A stretch of DNA of 64,000 nt from Roseibium aggregatum (GTDB lineage: Bacteria > Pseudomonadota > Alphaproteobacteria > Rhizobiales > Stappiaceae). The notes beneath the pieces are model-generated. The model was given only the letters and a program-made list of their open reading frames with translations, was not told where the DNA came from and did not search any database. This document shows positions 9,466-16,224 of this stretch, piece after piece. Every line of letters begins with the position of its first letter. Position 1 is the stretch's first letter. The translations under genes were made by a program, and so were the position numbers. The stretch spans positions 682,001-746,000 of the forward strand of contig NZ_JAEKJZ010000001.1 of assembly GCF_017309185.1 (NCBI RefSeq), read 5' to 3'.

Positions 9466-10830
9466 ATGAAACTGAAATTGACGTTTCTCGGCGGCGTCTC
9501 AACGGTCACGGGATCGAAATACCTGCTGGAACGGGACGGCCTGCGCGTCCTTGTCGATTGCGGGCTCTTCCAGGGCTACAAGCAACTGCGCCTGAGGAAC
9601 TGGGCGCCGTTGCCGGTCGATCCGAAATCCATCGACGCGGTCATCCTGACCCACGCGCATCTGGATCATTCCGGCTATCTTCCCCTTCTGGTGCGCGACG
9701 GCTTTGCCGGACCGGTGATCTGCACGCAAGGCACACGCGACCTGTGCGCGATCCTGTTGCCCGACAGCGGGTTCCTGAACGAAAAGGACGCGGAGTTCGC
9801 CAACCGCCACGGCTTTTCCAAACACAGCCCCGCGCTGCCGCTCTATACGAAAAAGGATGCGGAAGCGTCGCTCGACCGCTTTTCTCCGGTGCCGTTCGAC
9901 AGGGACACGGACATCCTCGGTGAACTGAAGGTCCGGTTTCGCTGCGCCGGTCATATTCTCGGTGCCGCGAGCGTGGAGCTTGTTTGGGGCAGCACGAAGA
10001 TCGTTTTCTCGGGCGATCTCGGCCGCTACGGCGACGCGACCATGCTCGATCCGGCGGAAATCCGGCAAGCGGACTACCTGCTGGTGGAATCCACCTACGG
10101 CAACCGGCTTCACGAAAAGGGCGATCCAGAGGACGAACTGGCGGAGGTGATCAACGAGACGGCCGGCCGCGGGGGGACGGTACTCATTCCCGCCTTCGCC
10201 GTTGGCCGCGCCCAGTCGCTGCTCTTCCATATACAAAGCCTGAAGGACGCCGGCCGCATTCCCGATCTGCCGGTCTTCCTCGACAGTCCCATGGCGGTCA
10301 GGGCCTCCAATGTGTTCGGCAAACATGTCGGAGATCACAGACTGAGCCGGGAGGCGTGCGACTGGTCCGGCAACACGGCGCGTTATGTGGCTGATGTGGA
10401 GGAATCGAAAGACCTCGACCGGAACGTCATGCCCAAGGTGATCATCTCGGCGAGCGGCATGGCGACCGGCGGCCGCATCCTGCACCACCTGAAACACTAT
10501 GCGCCGGACCACCGCAACACCATCCTGTTCGCGGGATTCCAGGCAGGAGGAACCAGGGGCGCGGCCATGGTCGCGGGAGCCGAGAGCGTGAAGATCCACG
10601 GTTCGCAGGTGCCCATCCGCGCTGAGGTCGGCAACCTGAACATGCTGTCCGCCCATGCCGACGCGGACGAGATCCTGCGCTGGCTGGGCAATCTGGAGGC
10701 GCCGCCGAAGCAGACCTTCATCACCCACGGCGAACCGGATGCCTCCGACGCCCTGCGCTACCGGATCGAGCACGAGCTGGGCTGGGCGTGTTCGGTGCCG
10801 GATTACCGGGACGAGGTTTTTCTGGAGTGA
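9466..10830 (+). CDS. MBL-fold beta-CASP metallohydrolase with RNA-specificity (RMMBL) motif
   Basis: A 454-residue protein of the CPSF73/RNase J-like beta-CASP family, which hydrolyses RNA (some members DNA) with a two-zinc centre. The metal motif HTHAHLDHSG is near residues 62-71. Later metal ligands are in the CAGHILGAAS, FSGDLG and LSAHAD segments, and the C-terminal RMMBL part includes FITHGEP. ATG 9466 is preceded by AAGGG at a good distance; the frame is open upstream, but that part shows no family similarity. It runs divergently from the phasin/PhaC genes across an FNR-type box. Homologues of this class are, to my knowledge, often found beside PHA and stress genes. The substrate here is unknown. 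Confidence 0.9.
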   Translation: MKLKLTFLGGVSTVTGSKYLLERDGLRVLVDCGLFQGYKQLRLRNWAPLPVDPKSIDAVILTHAHLDHSGYLPLLVRDGFAGPVICTQGTRDLCAILLPDSGFLNEKDAEFANRHGFSKHSPALPLYTKKDAEASLDRFSPVPFDRDTDILGELKVRFRCAGHILGAASVELVWGSTKIVFSGDLGRYGDATMLDPAEIRQADYLLVESTYGNRLHEKGDPEDELAEVINETAGRGGTVLIPAFAVGRAQSLLFHIQSLKDAGRIPDLPVFLDSPMAVRASNVFGKHVGDHRLSREACDWSGNTARYVADVEESKDLDRNVMPKVIISASGMATGGRILHHLKHYAPDHRNTILFAGFQAGGTRGAAMVAGAESVKIHGSQVPIRAEVGNLNMLSAHADADEILRWLGNLEAPPKQTFITHGEPDASDALRYRIEHELGWACSVPDYRDEVFLE

Positions 10831-10967
10831 GCAGACATGACCACATATTTGTACACTCCAGAGAGTTCCGGATCTGAAGTGTGAGCCCTGATTGTTGAAT
10901 TGCTTGCTCAGCCGTGCTTGGTAAGTTTCTAGGGAGGCCGGTCTCAGGTCCAAAATCAGTTTTCTTA

Positions 10968-10984
10968 ATTCAACAGAGTTGAAT
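10968..10984. promoter_or_regulatory. Palindrome across the start of the A+T-rich membrane-protein gene
   Basis: ATTCAAC-AGA-GTTGAAT is a perfect inverted repeat with 7-base arms. It overlaps the first ATG (10983) of the following gene. It could be an operator or a hairpin that hides the start region; if translation begins at 10995 it lies in the leader. The remaining leader (10831-10967) shows nothing recognisable. Confidence 0.35.
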
Positions 10985-11516
10985 GGTGGCCGTTATGGGT
11001 AAGAAGAAATACCAAGAGGATGTTGTCCTCATCTTTGTATTTTCAATCCTTCTTCTCTCTGCGGCTTGCTATTTCATGGCTTGGCGAAATCCAGACATAA
11101 CTGGCTGGTTGCTGTTTGAGTTTTTCGCAGAGAACCTGGTTTTCTTCGAGCGCCGGTATAACGATACTCTACACTATAGCCAAAGTGGAGCTATCTACTA
11201 TTTTTGCTCTATCGCAGGTTTGGCCTTTCTTACACCCGGACTTCTTGTCTACGATCTGTTTTTATCAAAGCGCGGCTTTGCTGAATGCACCGCAACCCGC
11301 GTGCAAACTTTTACGTCGCTGACGTTTGTTGTGATCTTCTTTTTTCCGGTCTTTTGGTGGAGCGCTTCATTGCATGGGAAGTTAAACATCGAAGGGGGAA
11401 GCATACTTGTCGGGGCACTCTTTCCGATAATAGCCGGTCTTTATATTTGCTGGGCCGCTTTCACGTTGGCTAACGTTGTTAGGATAGTTTTCAAACGTGA
11501 TCTGCAGGATGCCTGA
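10983..11516 (+). CDS. Hypothetical membrane protein, A+T-rich gene
   Basis: A protein of 177 residues (173 if the ATG at 10995 is used) with about four hydrophobic segments: near residues 16-34, 70-90, 110-130 and 140-162. A short basic N-terminus (GKKKYQ) suggests the first segment is a membrane anchor. I do not recognise the family. The gene is visibly richer in A+T and uses codons unlike its G+C-rich neighbours, which suggests recent transfer. Neither candidate start has a strong ribosome-binding site. It stands alone between the beta-CASP gene and a decayed region next to tRNA-Gly. Confidence 0.6.
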   Translation: MVAVMGKKKYQEDVVLIFVFSILLLSAACYFMAWRNPDITGWLLFEFFAENLVFFERRYNDTLHYSQSGAIYYFCSIAGLAFLTPGLLVYDLFLSKRGFAECTATRVQTFTSLTFVVIFFFPVFWWSASLHGKLNIEGGSILVGALFPIIAGLYICWAAFTLANVVRIVFKRDLQDA

Positions 11517-11623
11517 CGAAACGCCTCTTCACGCATTGCTTCTTGGAAAGCCCACAATTTGATCATGGTGTCTGCATTTTTTTGAAAGATGCCAATGAGC
11601 CGCTTCGGCGTCGCCGCTTGGAG

Positions 11624-11737
11624 TCATGCCTCTGGCGGACGCGGCGAGCCTTTCAGCCAGCGCAGCAGGACAAGGGCTGCCAGGAAAGAGGGGACCAGCG
11701 CGGCGGCGCCAATCCCGGCAATGATCAGGGGAAGTGC
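11624..11737 (-). pseudogene. Fragment of a small membrane-protein gene
   Basis: The minus strand reads 37 codons of a single hydrophobic helix (LPLIIAGIGAAALVPSFL and onward) followed by a basic LRWLKGSPRPPEA tail and a stop. An in-frame TAG directly precedes it and no start codon exists. It looks like the 3' remnant of a membrane-protein gene, in a 500-base stretch (11517-12018) with no intact gene. The original function is unknown. Confidence 0.4.
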
Positions 11738-11753
11738 CTAAAGGGTCTCGAAA

Positions 11754-11978
11754 TTGTTCAGTCTGACGTCGCCCTTACGGCCCGGAAGGAATCGGTTCGG
11801 CTTCACTCCGGCGGAAGCGGCCCTTGCCGTTGAAATGCTGAAAGGCGACGGCCGGGCTGCGGCGGCCAAACGATGCGGTATTTCCATCAATACCGCCCCA
11901 ACGCATCTCATGAGGATTTTCGAAAAGACCCGCGTGAAACGGCAGGCGGAACTGATCCGCGTGTTGCTGGACGGATAA
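11754..11978 (+). pseudogene. C-terminal fragment of a LuxR-type HTH regulator
   Basis: The reading frame encodes about 60 residues matching the tail of a LuxR/GerE helix-turn-helix domain: FTPAEAALAVEML, then GISINTAPTHLMRIFEKT and RQAELIRVLL. The usual TxRTHLxRIFxKT pattern is clear. The N-terminal half that would carry a sensor or receiver domain is absent, and only a TTG (11754) is available as start. This is best read as the relic of a regulator gene, though a small stand-alone HTH protein cannot be excluded. Confidence 0.6.
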
Positions 11979-12018
11979 AAGCGGGCAGCCGGGTCTTCGG
12001 GGCGGACAATCGAAGAAC

Positions 12019-12092
12019 TGGAGCGGGTGAAGGGAATCGAACCCTCGTCTTAAGCTTGGGAAGCTTCTGCTCTACCATTGAGCTACACCCGC
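12019..12092 (-). tRNA. tRNA-Gly (anticodon CCC)
   Basis: The minus strand folds as a 74-base tRNA. The acceptor stem is GCGGGTG/CACCCGC, the D arm contains GCTCAATGGTAGAGC, the anticodon loop is TTCCCAA, and the T arm contains GGTTCGATTCC. The 3' CCA is encoded. The anticodon CCC reads GGG. Its 3' end faces the variable patch 10.8-12.0 kb, the side on which integrating elements usually sit. Confidence 0.95.
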
Positions 12093-12266
12093 GTCGCAGA
12101 TGACGCTTTCTGCGCTCTGCCGCGGCAACTGTCAAGCTGATCCGCCGTCTTTCTCCCCGGCGTTTCTTTCCCCCTTTCCCACAGCCTGCGATCTTGCACT
12201 GCGGCATTGAAATCGCCATCTTCGCGCCGGTGGAACTGTGCGATCGATCGAAGGTGGATGTGGGAC

Positions 12267-13073
12267 ATGACAACAAGGGAACGGACCAGGGCGCTGGTGA
12301 CCTCGCGCAACTGGGAATTCGGCATCATCGCCGTCATCGTGGTGAACGCCGTTACGCTGGGACTGGAAACCAGCCCTGTCGTCATGGCGCGTGCCGGAGA
12401 CCTTCTTCATCTCATCGATCGGGTCATTCTCGGGATTTTCGTCGTAGAGCTGGCGTTGCGCCTTTACGCCCATGGTCCAAGGTTCTTCCGGGATGCGTGG
12501 AACGTCTTCGATTTTACCATCGTCGCCATCGCGCTGCTGCCCTCGTCCGGCTCCCTTTCGGTGCTGCGGTCCCTGCGTATCCTGCGGGCGCTGCGCCTGA
12601 TTTCCGTCGTCCCGTCACTGCGCCGGGTCATCGGCGGGCTGATCGCGGCGCTGCCGGGCATGGGCTCCATCGTCGTCCTGATGGCGCTGGTGTTCTACGT
12701 CTTCGGTGTCATGGCGACCAAGCTGTTCGGCGCATCGTTTCCCGAGTGGTTCGGCGATCTCAGCGCCTCGCTCTACACGCTCTTCCAGATCATGACCCTG
12801 GAAAGCTGGTCCATGGGCATCGTCCGGCCGGTGATGGAGGTCTACCCCTATTCCTGGCTGTTCTTCGTGCCTTTCATCCTGTGTACCGCTTTCACGGTCC
12901 TGAACCTCTTCATCGGGATCATCGTCTCCGCCATGCAGGAAGAGCACGAGGCGGAGGCCGACGCCAACCGCCAGGCGATCCACGACGATACGGGACTGAT
13001 CCTGCAGGAGATGAGGGCGTTGCGCGACGAAGTCCGGGAACTGCGGGCCGGGATGGGGAAGGAACAGGGCTGA
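12267..13073 (+). CDS. Bacterial voltage-gated sodium channel (NaChBac/NavAb family)
   Basis: A 268-residue ion channel subunit with six transmembrane segments that would assemble as a homotetramer in the inner membrane. The S4 voltage sensor (LRSLRILRALRL, about residues 99-121) has arginines every third position. The selectivity filter TLESWSMG at 177-184 is the filter of NavAb and related Na+-selective channels. S6 is followed by an acidic, then helical C-terminus (EEHEAEADANRQ, then a coiled coil) as in the family. ATG 12267 is favoured; ATG 12258 is three codons upstream with AAGG only three bases away. It is a single gene beside tRNA-Gly. Na+ selectivity is inferred from the filter. Confidence 0.93.
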   Translation: MTTRERTRALVTSRNWEFGIIAVIVVNAVTLGLETSPVVMARAGDLLHLIDRVILGIFVVELALRLYAHGPRFFRDAWNVFDFTIVAIALLPSSGSLSVLRSLRILRALRLISVVPSLRRVIGGLIAALPGMGSIVVLMALVFYVFGVMATKLFGASFPEWFGDLSASLYTLFQIMTLESWSMGIVRPVMEVYPYSWLFFVPFILCTAFTVLNLFIGIIVSAMQEEHEAEADANRQAIHDDTGLILQEMRALRDEVRELRAGMGKEQG

Positions 13074-13111
13074 CCCTTCTCGAAAAAGGCCGTTGCGCCA
13101 GGGTTCGAACC

Positions 13112-13409
13112 TAGAGCCATTCCCGGTCATCTTGAACCATTTGATGGCTTTTGACGGCTCGCTCGGCAAGTCGCGTCGCGAAGTGCGATGCGGTGCATCG
13201 TGCAAGCGGCGCAACGCTGCCGATGGGTCGTCAAAAGCCACCCGGATCGGGTAAACTGTGAAAAATCAATTTCTTATGGCTGGACAAAATTAGACTCTGG
13301 CTTCGTTGGAGAGCGCTTGAGGTGGGCAGTACCGCTGCGCGCAATCCGCCTCGCCAGAGACTAATTTTGTCTCAGTCAAATGATTCAATATGACCGGGAA
13401 GAGCTCTAG
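13112..13409. repeat. ~300-bp element with imperfect 34-bp terminal inverted repeats and nested hairpins
   Basis: The ends are inverted copies differing at about four positions: the right end reads TCAAATGATTCAATATGACC from 13376, and its complement-like partner ends at 13145. Inside are two further inverted pairs. One is built on GGCTTTTGACG (near 13146 and 13232). The other is 19 bases, GACAAAATTAGWCTCTGGC, at 13283-13301 and 13353-13371. No open frame fills it. The layout resembles a MITE or large palindromic intergenic repeat between the channel gene and the Lrp gene, and its right end overlaps the lrp stop codon by a few bases. Confidence 0.6.
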
Positions 13410-13870
13410 GCTTTGGGCGCAGGTTCCGGGTGCGCATCGTAGCTTCTCAGCACGACAATCGTTTCGAAGCTGGCAATATCCTCAGAGTAGAAATGGACCT
13501 CGGTGAAGTTGGCATAGGCTTCCATGGACGCACATTCCACCGTCAGGACAAGATCGGCCTTGCCGGTGACGTGATAGATCGTGGTCACTTGCGCAAGGGC
13601 GGCGAACTTGCGCCGGAGACGGTCGATCCGGTCCGGTTTTCCGGGCGGAATCACGAGCATGACCAGCAGCTTGACCGTCTGACCGGCCACCTGGGGTGAG
13701 ATGATCGCGACTTCCCGTTCGATCGCCCCGATTTCGCGCAACCGCTGAACCCGTCTCAGGCAGGCCGCCGGCGAAAGACCGACGGCCTCGGCGAGCTGCC
13801 GCCCTGTCTGGCGCGCGTCGTGCCGCAGGAGGTCCAGGAGCTTGCGGTCGAAACTGTCGATGGCATCCAT
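13406..13870 (-). CDS. Lrp/AsnC family transcriptional regulator
   Basis: A 154-residue regulator. An N-terminal winged helix-turn-helix (DRKLLDLLRHDARQTGRQLA through SPAACLRRVQRL) is followed by an AsnC ligand-binding RAM domain with the usual YHVTGKADLVL stretch. Such proteins form octamers or dimers and respond to amino acids. ATG 13870 is preceded by GGAG at eight bases. Thirty-three upstream codons are open but unlike the family. It is divergent from the DUF1127 gene over a 156-base A+T-rich gap that may hold both promoters. Effector and targets are unknown. Confidence 0.92.
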   Translation of the reverse strand: MDAIDSFDRKLLDLLRHDARQTGRQLAEAVGLSPAACLRRVQRLREIGAIEREVAIISPQVAGQTVKLLVMLVIPPGKPDRIDRLRRKFAALAQVTTIYHVTGKADLVLTVECASMEAYANFTEVHFYSEDIASFETIVVLRSYDAHPEPAPKA

Positions 13871-14026
13871 ACTGCTGGCTCCGGTGCAAGAATGAGGTTG
13901 ATGAGAGAAATTATCATCTGAAGCCTGAAATTTGCGAAAAATCCGCAACAGACAATCCAATGAACGCAATTCACGCGTTGAGCTTGCGTAGCCTGGGTCT
14001 TGCCGTCAAGACAAAGGAGCAAGACG

Positions 14027-14239
14027 ATGATCGAACGCACTGCCGAGTTTTCCCATTCGCATGTCCTTCCGGCTCCGTGGCCGCCGGGCGAGGGGATCTT
14101 TTCCAAGGTCCTGAAATACCTTGAAAGGCGTGAGCGCCGGCTTCGCGATGCGCGCAGACTTTCAGTTCTTCCGGACTATCTTCTGGACGATATGGGCCTG
14201 AAGCGCAGCGACTTGCCTTCGGCGGAGCGGTTTTGGTGA
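14027..14239 (+). CDS. DUF1127 domain small protein
   Basis: A 70-residue protein. Its C-terminal half carries the DUF1127 pattern: RRLSVLPDYLLDDMGLKRSDLP, split here as arginine-rich LRDARRL, then LPDYLLDDMG. ATG 14027 has AGGAG seven bases upstream, an excellent site. DUF1127 proteins in alphaproteobacteria have been linked to phosphate, RNA turnover and C1 metabolism, but the role of this copy is unknown. It is transcribed away from the Lrp-family gene, which may regulate it. Confidence 0.88.
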   Translation: MIERTAEFSHSHVLPAPWPPGEGIFSKVLKYLERRERRLRDARRLSVLPDYLLDDMGLKRSDLPSAERFW

Positions 14240-14266
14240 GGAGAGGGGACGACGGATGGCCGTACC

Positions 14267-14815
14267 CTAAAGGTCCGCCAGGGCGTCTTCCGGCCCCTCG
14301 ACTGTCAGCGACACTCCGTCTTCCGTGAAGTCCCTCGAGACCACCGTTAACCCGAGCGTCTCGATCCGTTTTTCCAGCTCCGAGCCAGCCGAGAAACCTG
14401 CCTTGACCGTCCTGGTCAGGACCTTCTGGAACGGTACCAGGTCCGCGGCGTTGATCGCGTCCTGGGCAGCACCCGAATAGGCGCGGGCGAGGCCGCCGCC
14501 GCCGAGTTTCGTGCCACCGAAGTAGCGGACGATCAGAACGGCGCAGTTGATCAGCTCCGCTCCCTGAAGCACGCGCAAGGTGGGCATGCCGGAAGTGCCG
14601 GCCGGTTCGCCGTCGTCCTTGCCGCTCTCCTCGATCCGGTCGTCGTCAAGCAGGCGCCGGTGGGCGGTAACGATATGGGCGGCTTTCCTGTGCTCCTTGC
14701 GCAGCTCTTCCAGGCGTTGCTCGAACCTGTCGAAGGGTACCAGATGCGCCAGAAAGCGGGACTTCCGGTCCTCCAGAAAGCCTTCGAATTCCCGGGTGAT
14801 CGTCTTCAAGCCCAT
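14267..14815 (-). CDS. IMPACT/YigZ family protein (UPF0029)
   Basis: A 182-residue protein with the YigZ N-terminal fold: SRFLAH near residue 20, a HxxTAHR-like AHIVTAHR, the DDGEPAGTSGMP signature near 68-79 and the VRYFGGTKLGGGGLARAY signature near 95-113. A shorter C-terminal ferredoxin-like part follows. The bacterial proteins are poorly understood and the eukaryotic IMPACT relatives modulate GCN2. It begins six bases after the dCTP deaminase stop on the same strand, so the two genes likely share a transcript. It is slightly shorter than E. coli YigZ. Confidence 0.93.
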   Translation of the reverse strand: MGLKTITREFEGFLEDRKSRFLAHLVPFDRFEQRLEELRKEHRKAAHIVTAHRRLLDDDRIEESGKDDGEPAGTSGMPTLRVLQGAELINCAVLIVRYFGGTKLGGGGLARAYSGAAQDAINAADLVPFQKVLTRTVKAGFSAGSELEKRIETLGLTVVSRDFTEDGVSLTVEGPEDALADL

Positions 14816-14821
14816 GGTCCG

Positions 14822-15958
14822 TCAGGCAGGGGTCCGGAAATGCTTGGAGAGTTTCAGCGACTGGCCCTGGTAGTTGGAGCCGATGCCCTCGCCGTAGAGG
14901 CTGCCCGGTCGTTCCGCCATGTGCTCATAGACGAGGCGGCCGATGGTCTGGCCGTGCTCGACGATGAAAGGCACGTCATGGGAGCGGACCTCGAGGACTG
15001 CCCGCGAGCCGACGCCGCCCGCACCCGAATGGCCGAAGCCGGGGTCGAAGAAGCCGGCGTAATGCACGCGGAATTCACCCACCAGCGGATCGAAGGGCAC
15101 CATCTCGGCGGCATAGTCCGGCGGCACGTGGACCGCCTCCTGGCTGACCAGAATGTAAAAGGCATCCGGATCGAGGATCAGCTCCGGCGCCTGCCGGCGG
15201 TGGATGGGCTCCCAGAAGTCCAGCGGGTCCTGTGCCCCGACCTTGTCCACGTCGATCAGGCCGGAATGATGCTTGGCGCGATAGCCGATCAGGCTGCCGG
15301 GACCGCTGCCTTCCAGGTCGATGGACAGCTGCACGCCGCCGCCGATCCGCTCGTTGCCGCCGCTCATCAGCGTGTGGAACTCGTGAATCTCCTCCAGGAC
15401 ATGATCCGGGATCAGCGACTGGCCGCGCCGGAACCGGATCTGGCTGAGCCGCGAGCCGGTGCGAACCAGGATCGGGAAGGTCAGGGGAGAAATTTCCGCG
15501 TAAAGCGGACCGGTGTAACCGGAGGGAACCGTATCGAAGGCGAGGCCGTTGTCGGTGATTACGCGGGTGAACACATCGAGGCGCCCGGTGGAACTCTTCG
15601 GGTTCGCAGTCGCGGATATGTCTTCGGCAAGCGACAGGCTTTCCTGAAGCGGAACGATATAGACGCATCCGGTTTCCAGAACCGCGCCGTCGGCCAGGTC
15701 GAATGTGTGCAGCTTGAGCTGTTCGAGCCGGTCCGCGACCTTGATCTCGGGGCCGGGCAGGAAACTGGCGCGCACCCGGTAGGCAACCTTGCCCAGACGC
15801 AGGTCGAGGCTCGCGGGCTGTATCTGGCCGGCAACCGGCGGTTCGTCGGCGGCAATCTCGCCGGAGGAAAACATGGCGTGAATGATGCGCTCCGGCAAGA
15901 TGCCGTTTTCCGCAAGTGTGGCGCTTCCGTTCAAACCCTGTTCCGCTACTGCGTTCAT
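14822..15958 (-). CDS. dcd: 2'-deoxycytidine 5'-triphosphate deaminase, double-domain alphaproteobacterial type
   Basis: A 378-residue enzyme of the dCTP deaminase/dUTPase superfamily that supplies dUTP for thymidylate synthesis. Two trimer-forming domains are fused, as is usual in alphaproteobacteria and twice the length of E. coli Dcd. The N-terminal half carries QPASLDLRLG and NPKSSTGRLDVF. The C-terminal half carries the YAGFFDPGFG and AVLEVRSHDVPF stretches of the superfamily. ATG 15958 is used. It shares a transcript with the downstream YigZ gene and is divergent from the riboswitch-controlled metZ. Confidence 0.93.
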   Translation of the reverse strand: MNAVAEQGLNGSATLAENGILPERIIHAMFSSGEIAADEPPVAGQIQPASLDLRLGKVAYRVRASFLPGPEIKVADRLEQLKLHTFDLADGAVLETGCVYIVPLQESLSLAEDISATANPKSSTGRLDVFTRVITDNGLAFDTVPSGYTGPLYAEISPLTFPILVRTGSRLSQIRFRRGQSLIPDHVLEEIHEFHTLMSGGNERIGGGVQLSIDLEGSGPGSLIGYRAKHHSGLIDVDKVGAQDPLDFWEPIHRRQAPELILDPDAFYILVSQEAVHVPPDYAAEMVPFDPLVGEFRVHYAGFFDPGFGHSGAGGVGSRAVLEVRSHDVPFIVEHGQTIGRLVYEHMAERPGSLYGEGIGSNYQGQSLKLSKHFRTPA

Positions 15959-16068
15959 CGCGTGTTCCTGCCGTTTTAGTCCCTTTCGTCCTTAACGGAT
16001 GCGGCCGCTCAGGCCAACAGGGTTTCTGGCGGGGAACGGGGTTTGCCACGGAGTTTGTCGCAAAGAGA

Positions 16069-16097
16069 TTGACCGTCCCGGTATTTTCCCGTACGAG
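16069..16097 (+). promoter_or_regulatory. Predicted sigma70 promoter of metZ
   Basis: A TTGACC -35 element (16069-16074), a 17-base spacer and a TACGAG -10 element (16092-16097) would start transcription near 16104. That is just at the 5' edge of the SAM-II aptamer. The fit of promoter position to aptamer position is the main support. Confidence 0.55.
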
Positions 16098-16105
16098 AGG
16101 CTCTC

Positions 16106-16163
16106 ATCGTGGTGATTTGGGCCGGCCGGCTTGCAGCCACGTTAAACAAGTCGCTAAAAAGGC
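16106..16163 (+). ncRNA. SAM-II riboswitch (metA/metZ leader)
   Basis: The leader contains the conserved SAM-II features in order: a CGTGG/CCACG P1 stem (16108-16112 and 16137-16141), the TGATTTG segment after its 5' strand, a CTTGCAG loop, and then TTAAACAAGTCGCTAAAAAG, which forms the pseudoknot. SAM-II binds S-adenosylmethionine and represses methionine genes in alphaproteobacteria. It is placed 62 bases before metZ, where such elements are expected. A strong terminator hairpin follows directly. Confidence 0.92.
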
Positions 16164-16173
16164 CGGAGGTGGA

Positions 16174-16201
16174 AACCCCGGTCTTGAGGCTGGGGTTTTT
16201 T
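16174..16201 (+). terminator. Rho-independent terminator between SAM-II aptamer and metZ
   Basis: AACCCCGGTC-TTGA-GGCTGGGGTT forms a 10-pair stem (two G-T wobbles) and is followed by a run of T residues. It lies in the metZ leader, 23 bases before the ATG, so it is likely an attenuator governed by the riboswitch rather than the end of an upstream gene. Confidence 0.8.
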
Positions 16202-16224
16202 GCGTTTGGAACGGAATTTACGAC

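Noticed and set aside
10831..11516. Prophage or genomic island
   Set aside because: Only one A+T-rich gene is present, with no integrase, phage gene or att duplication at the tRNA.
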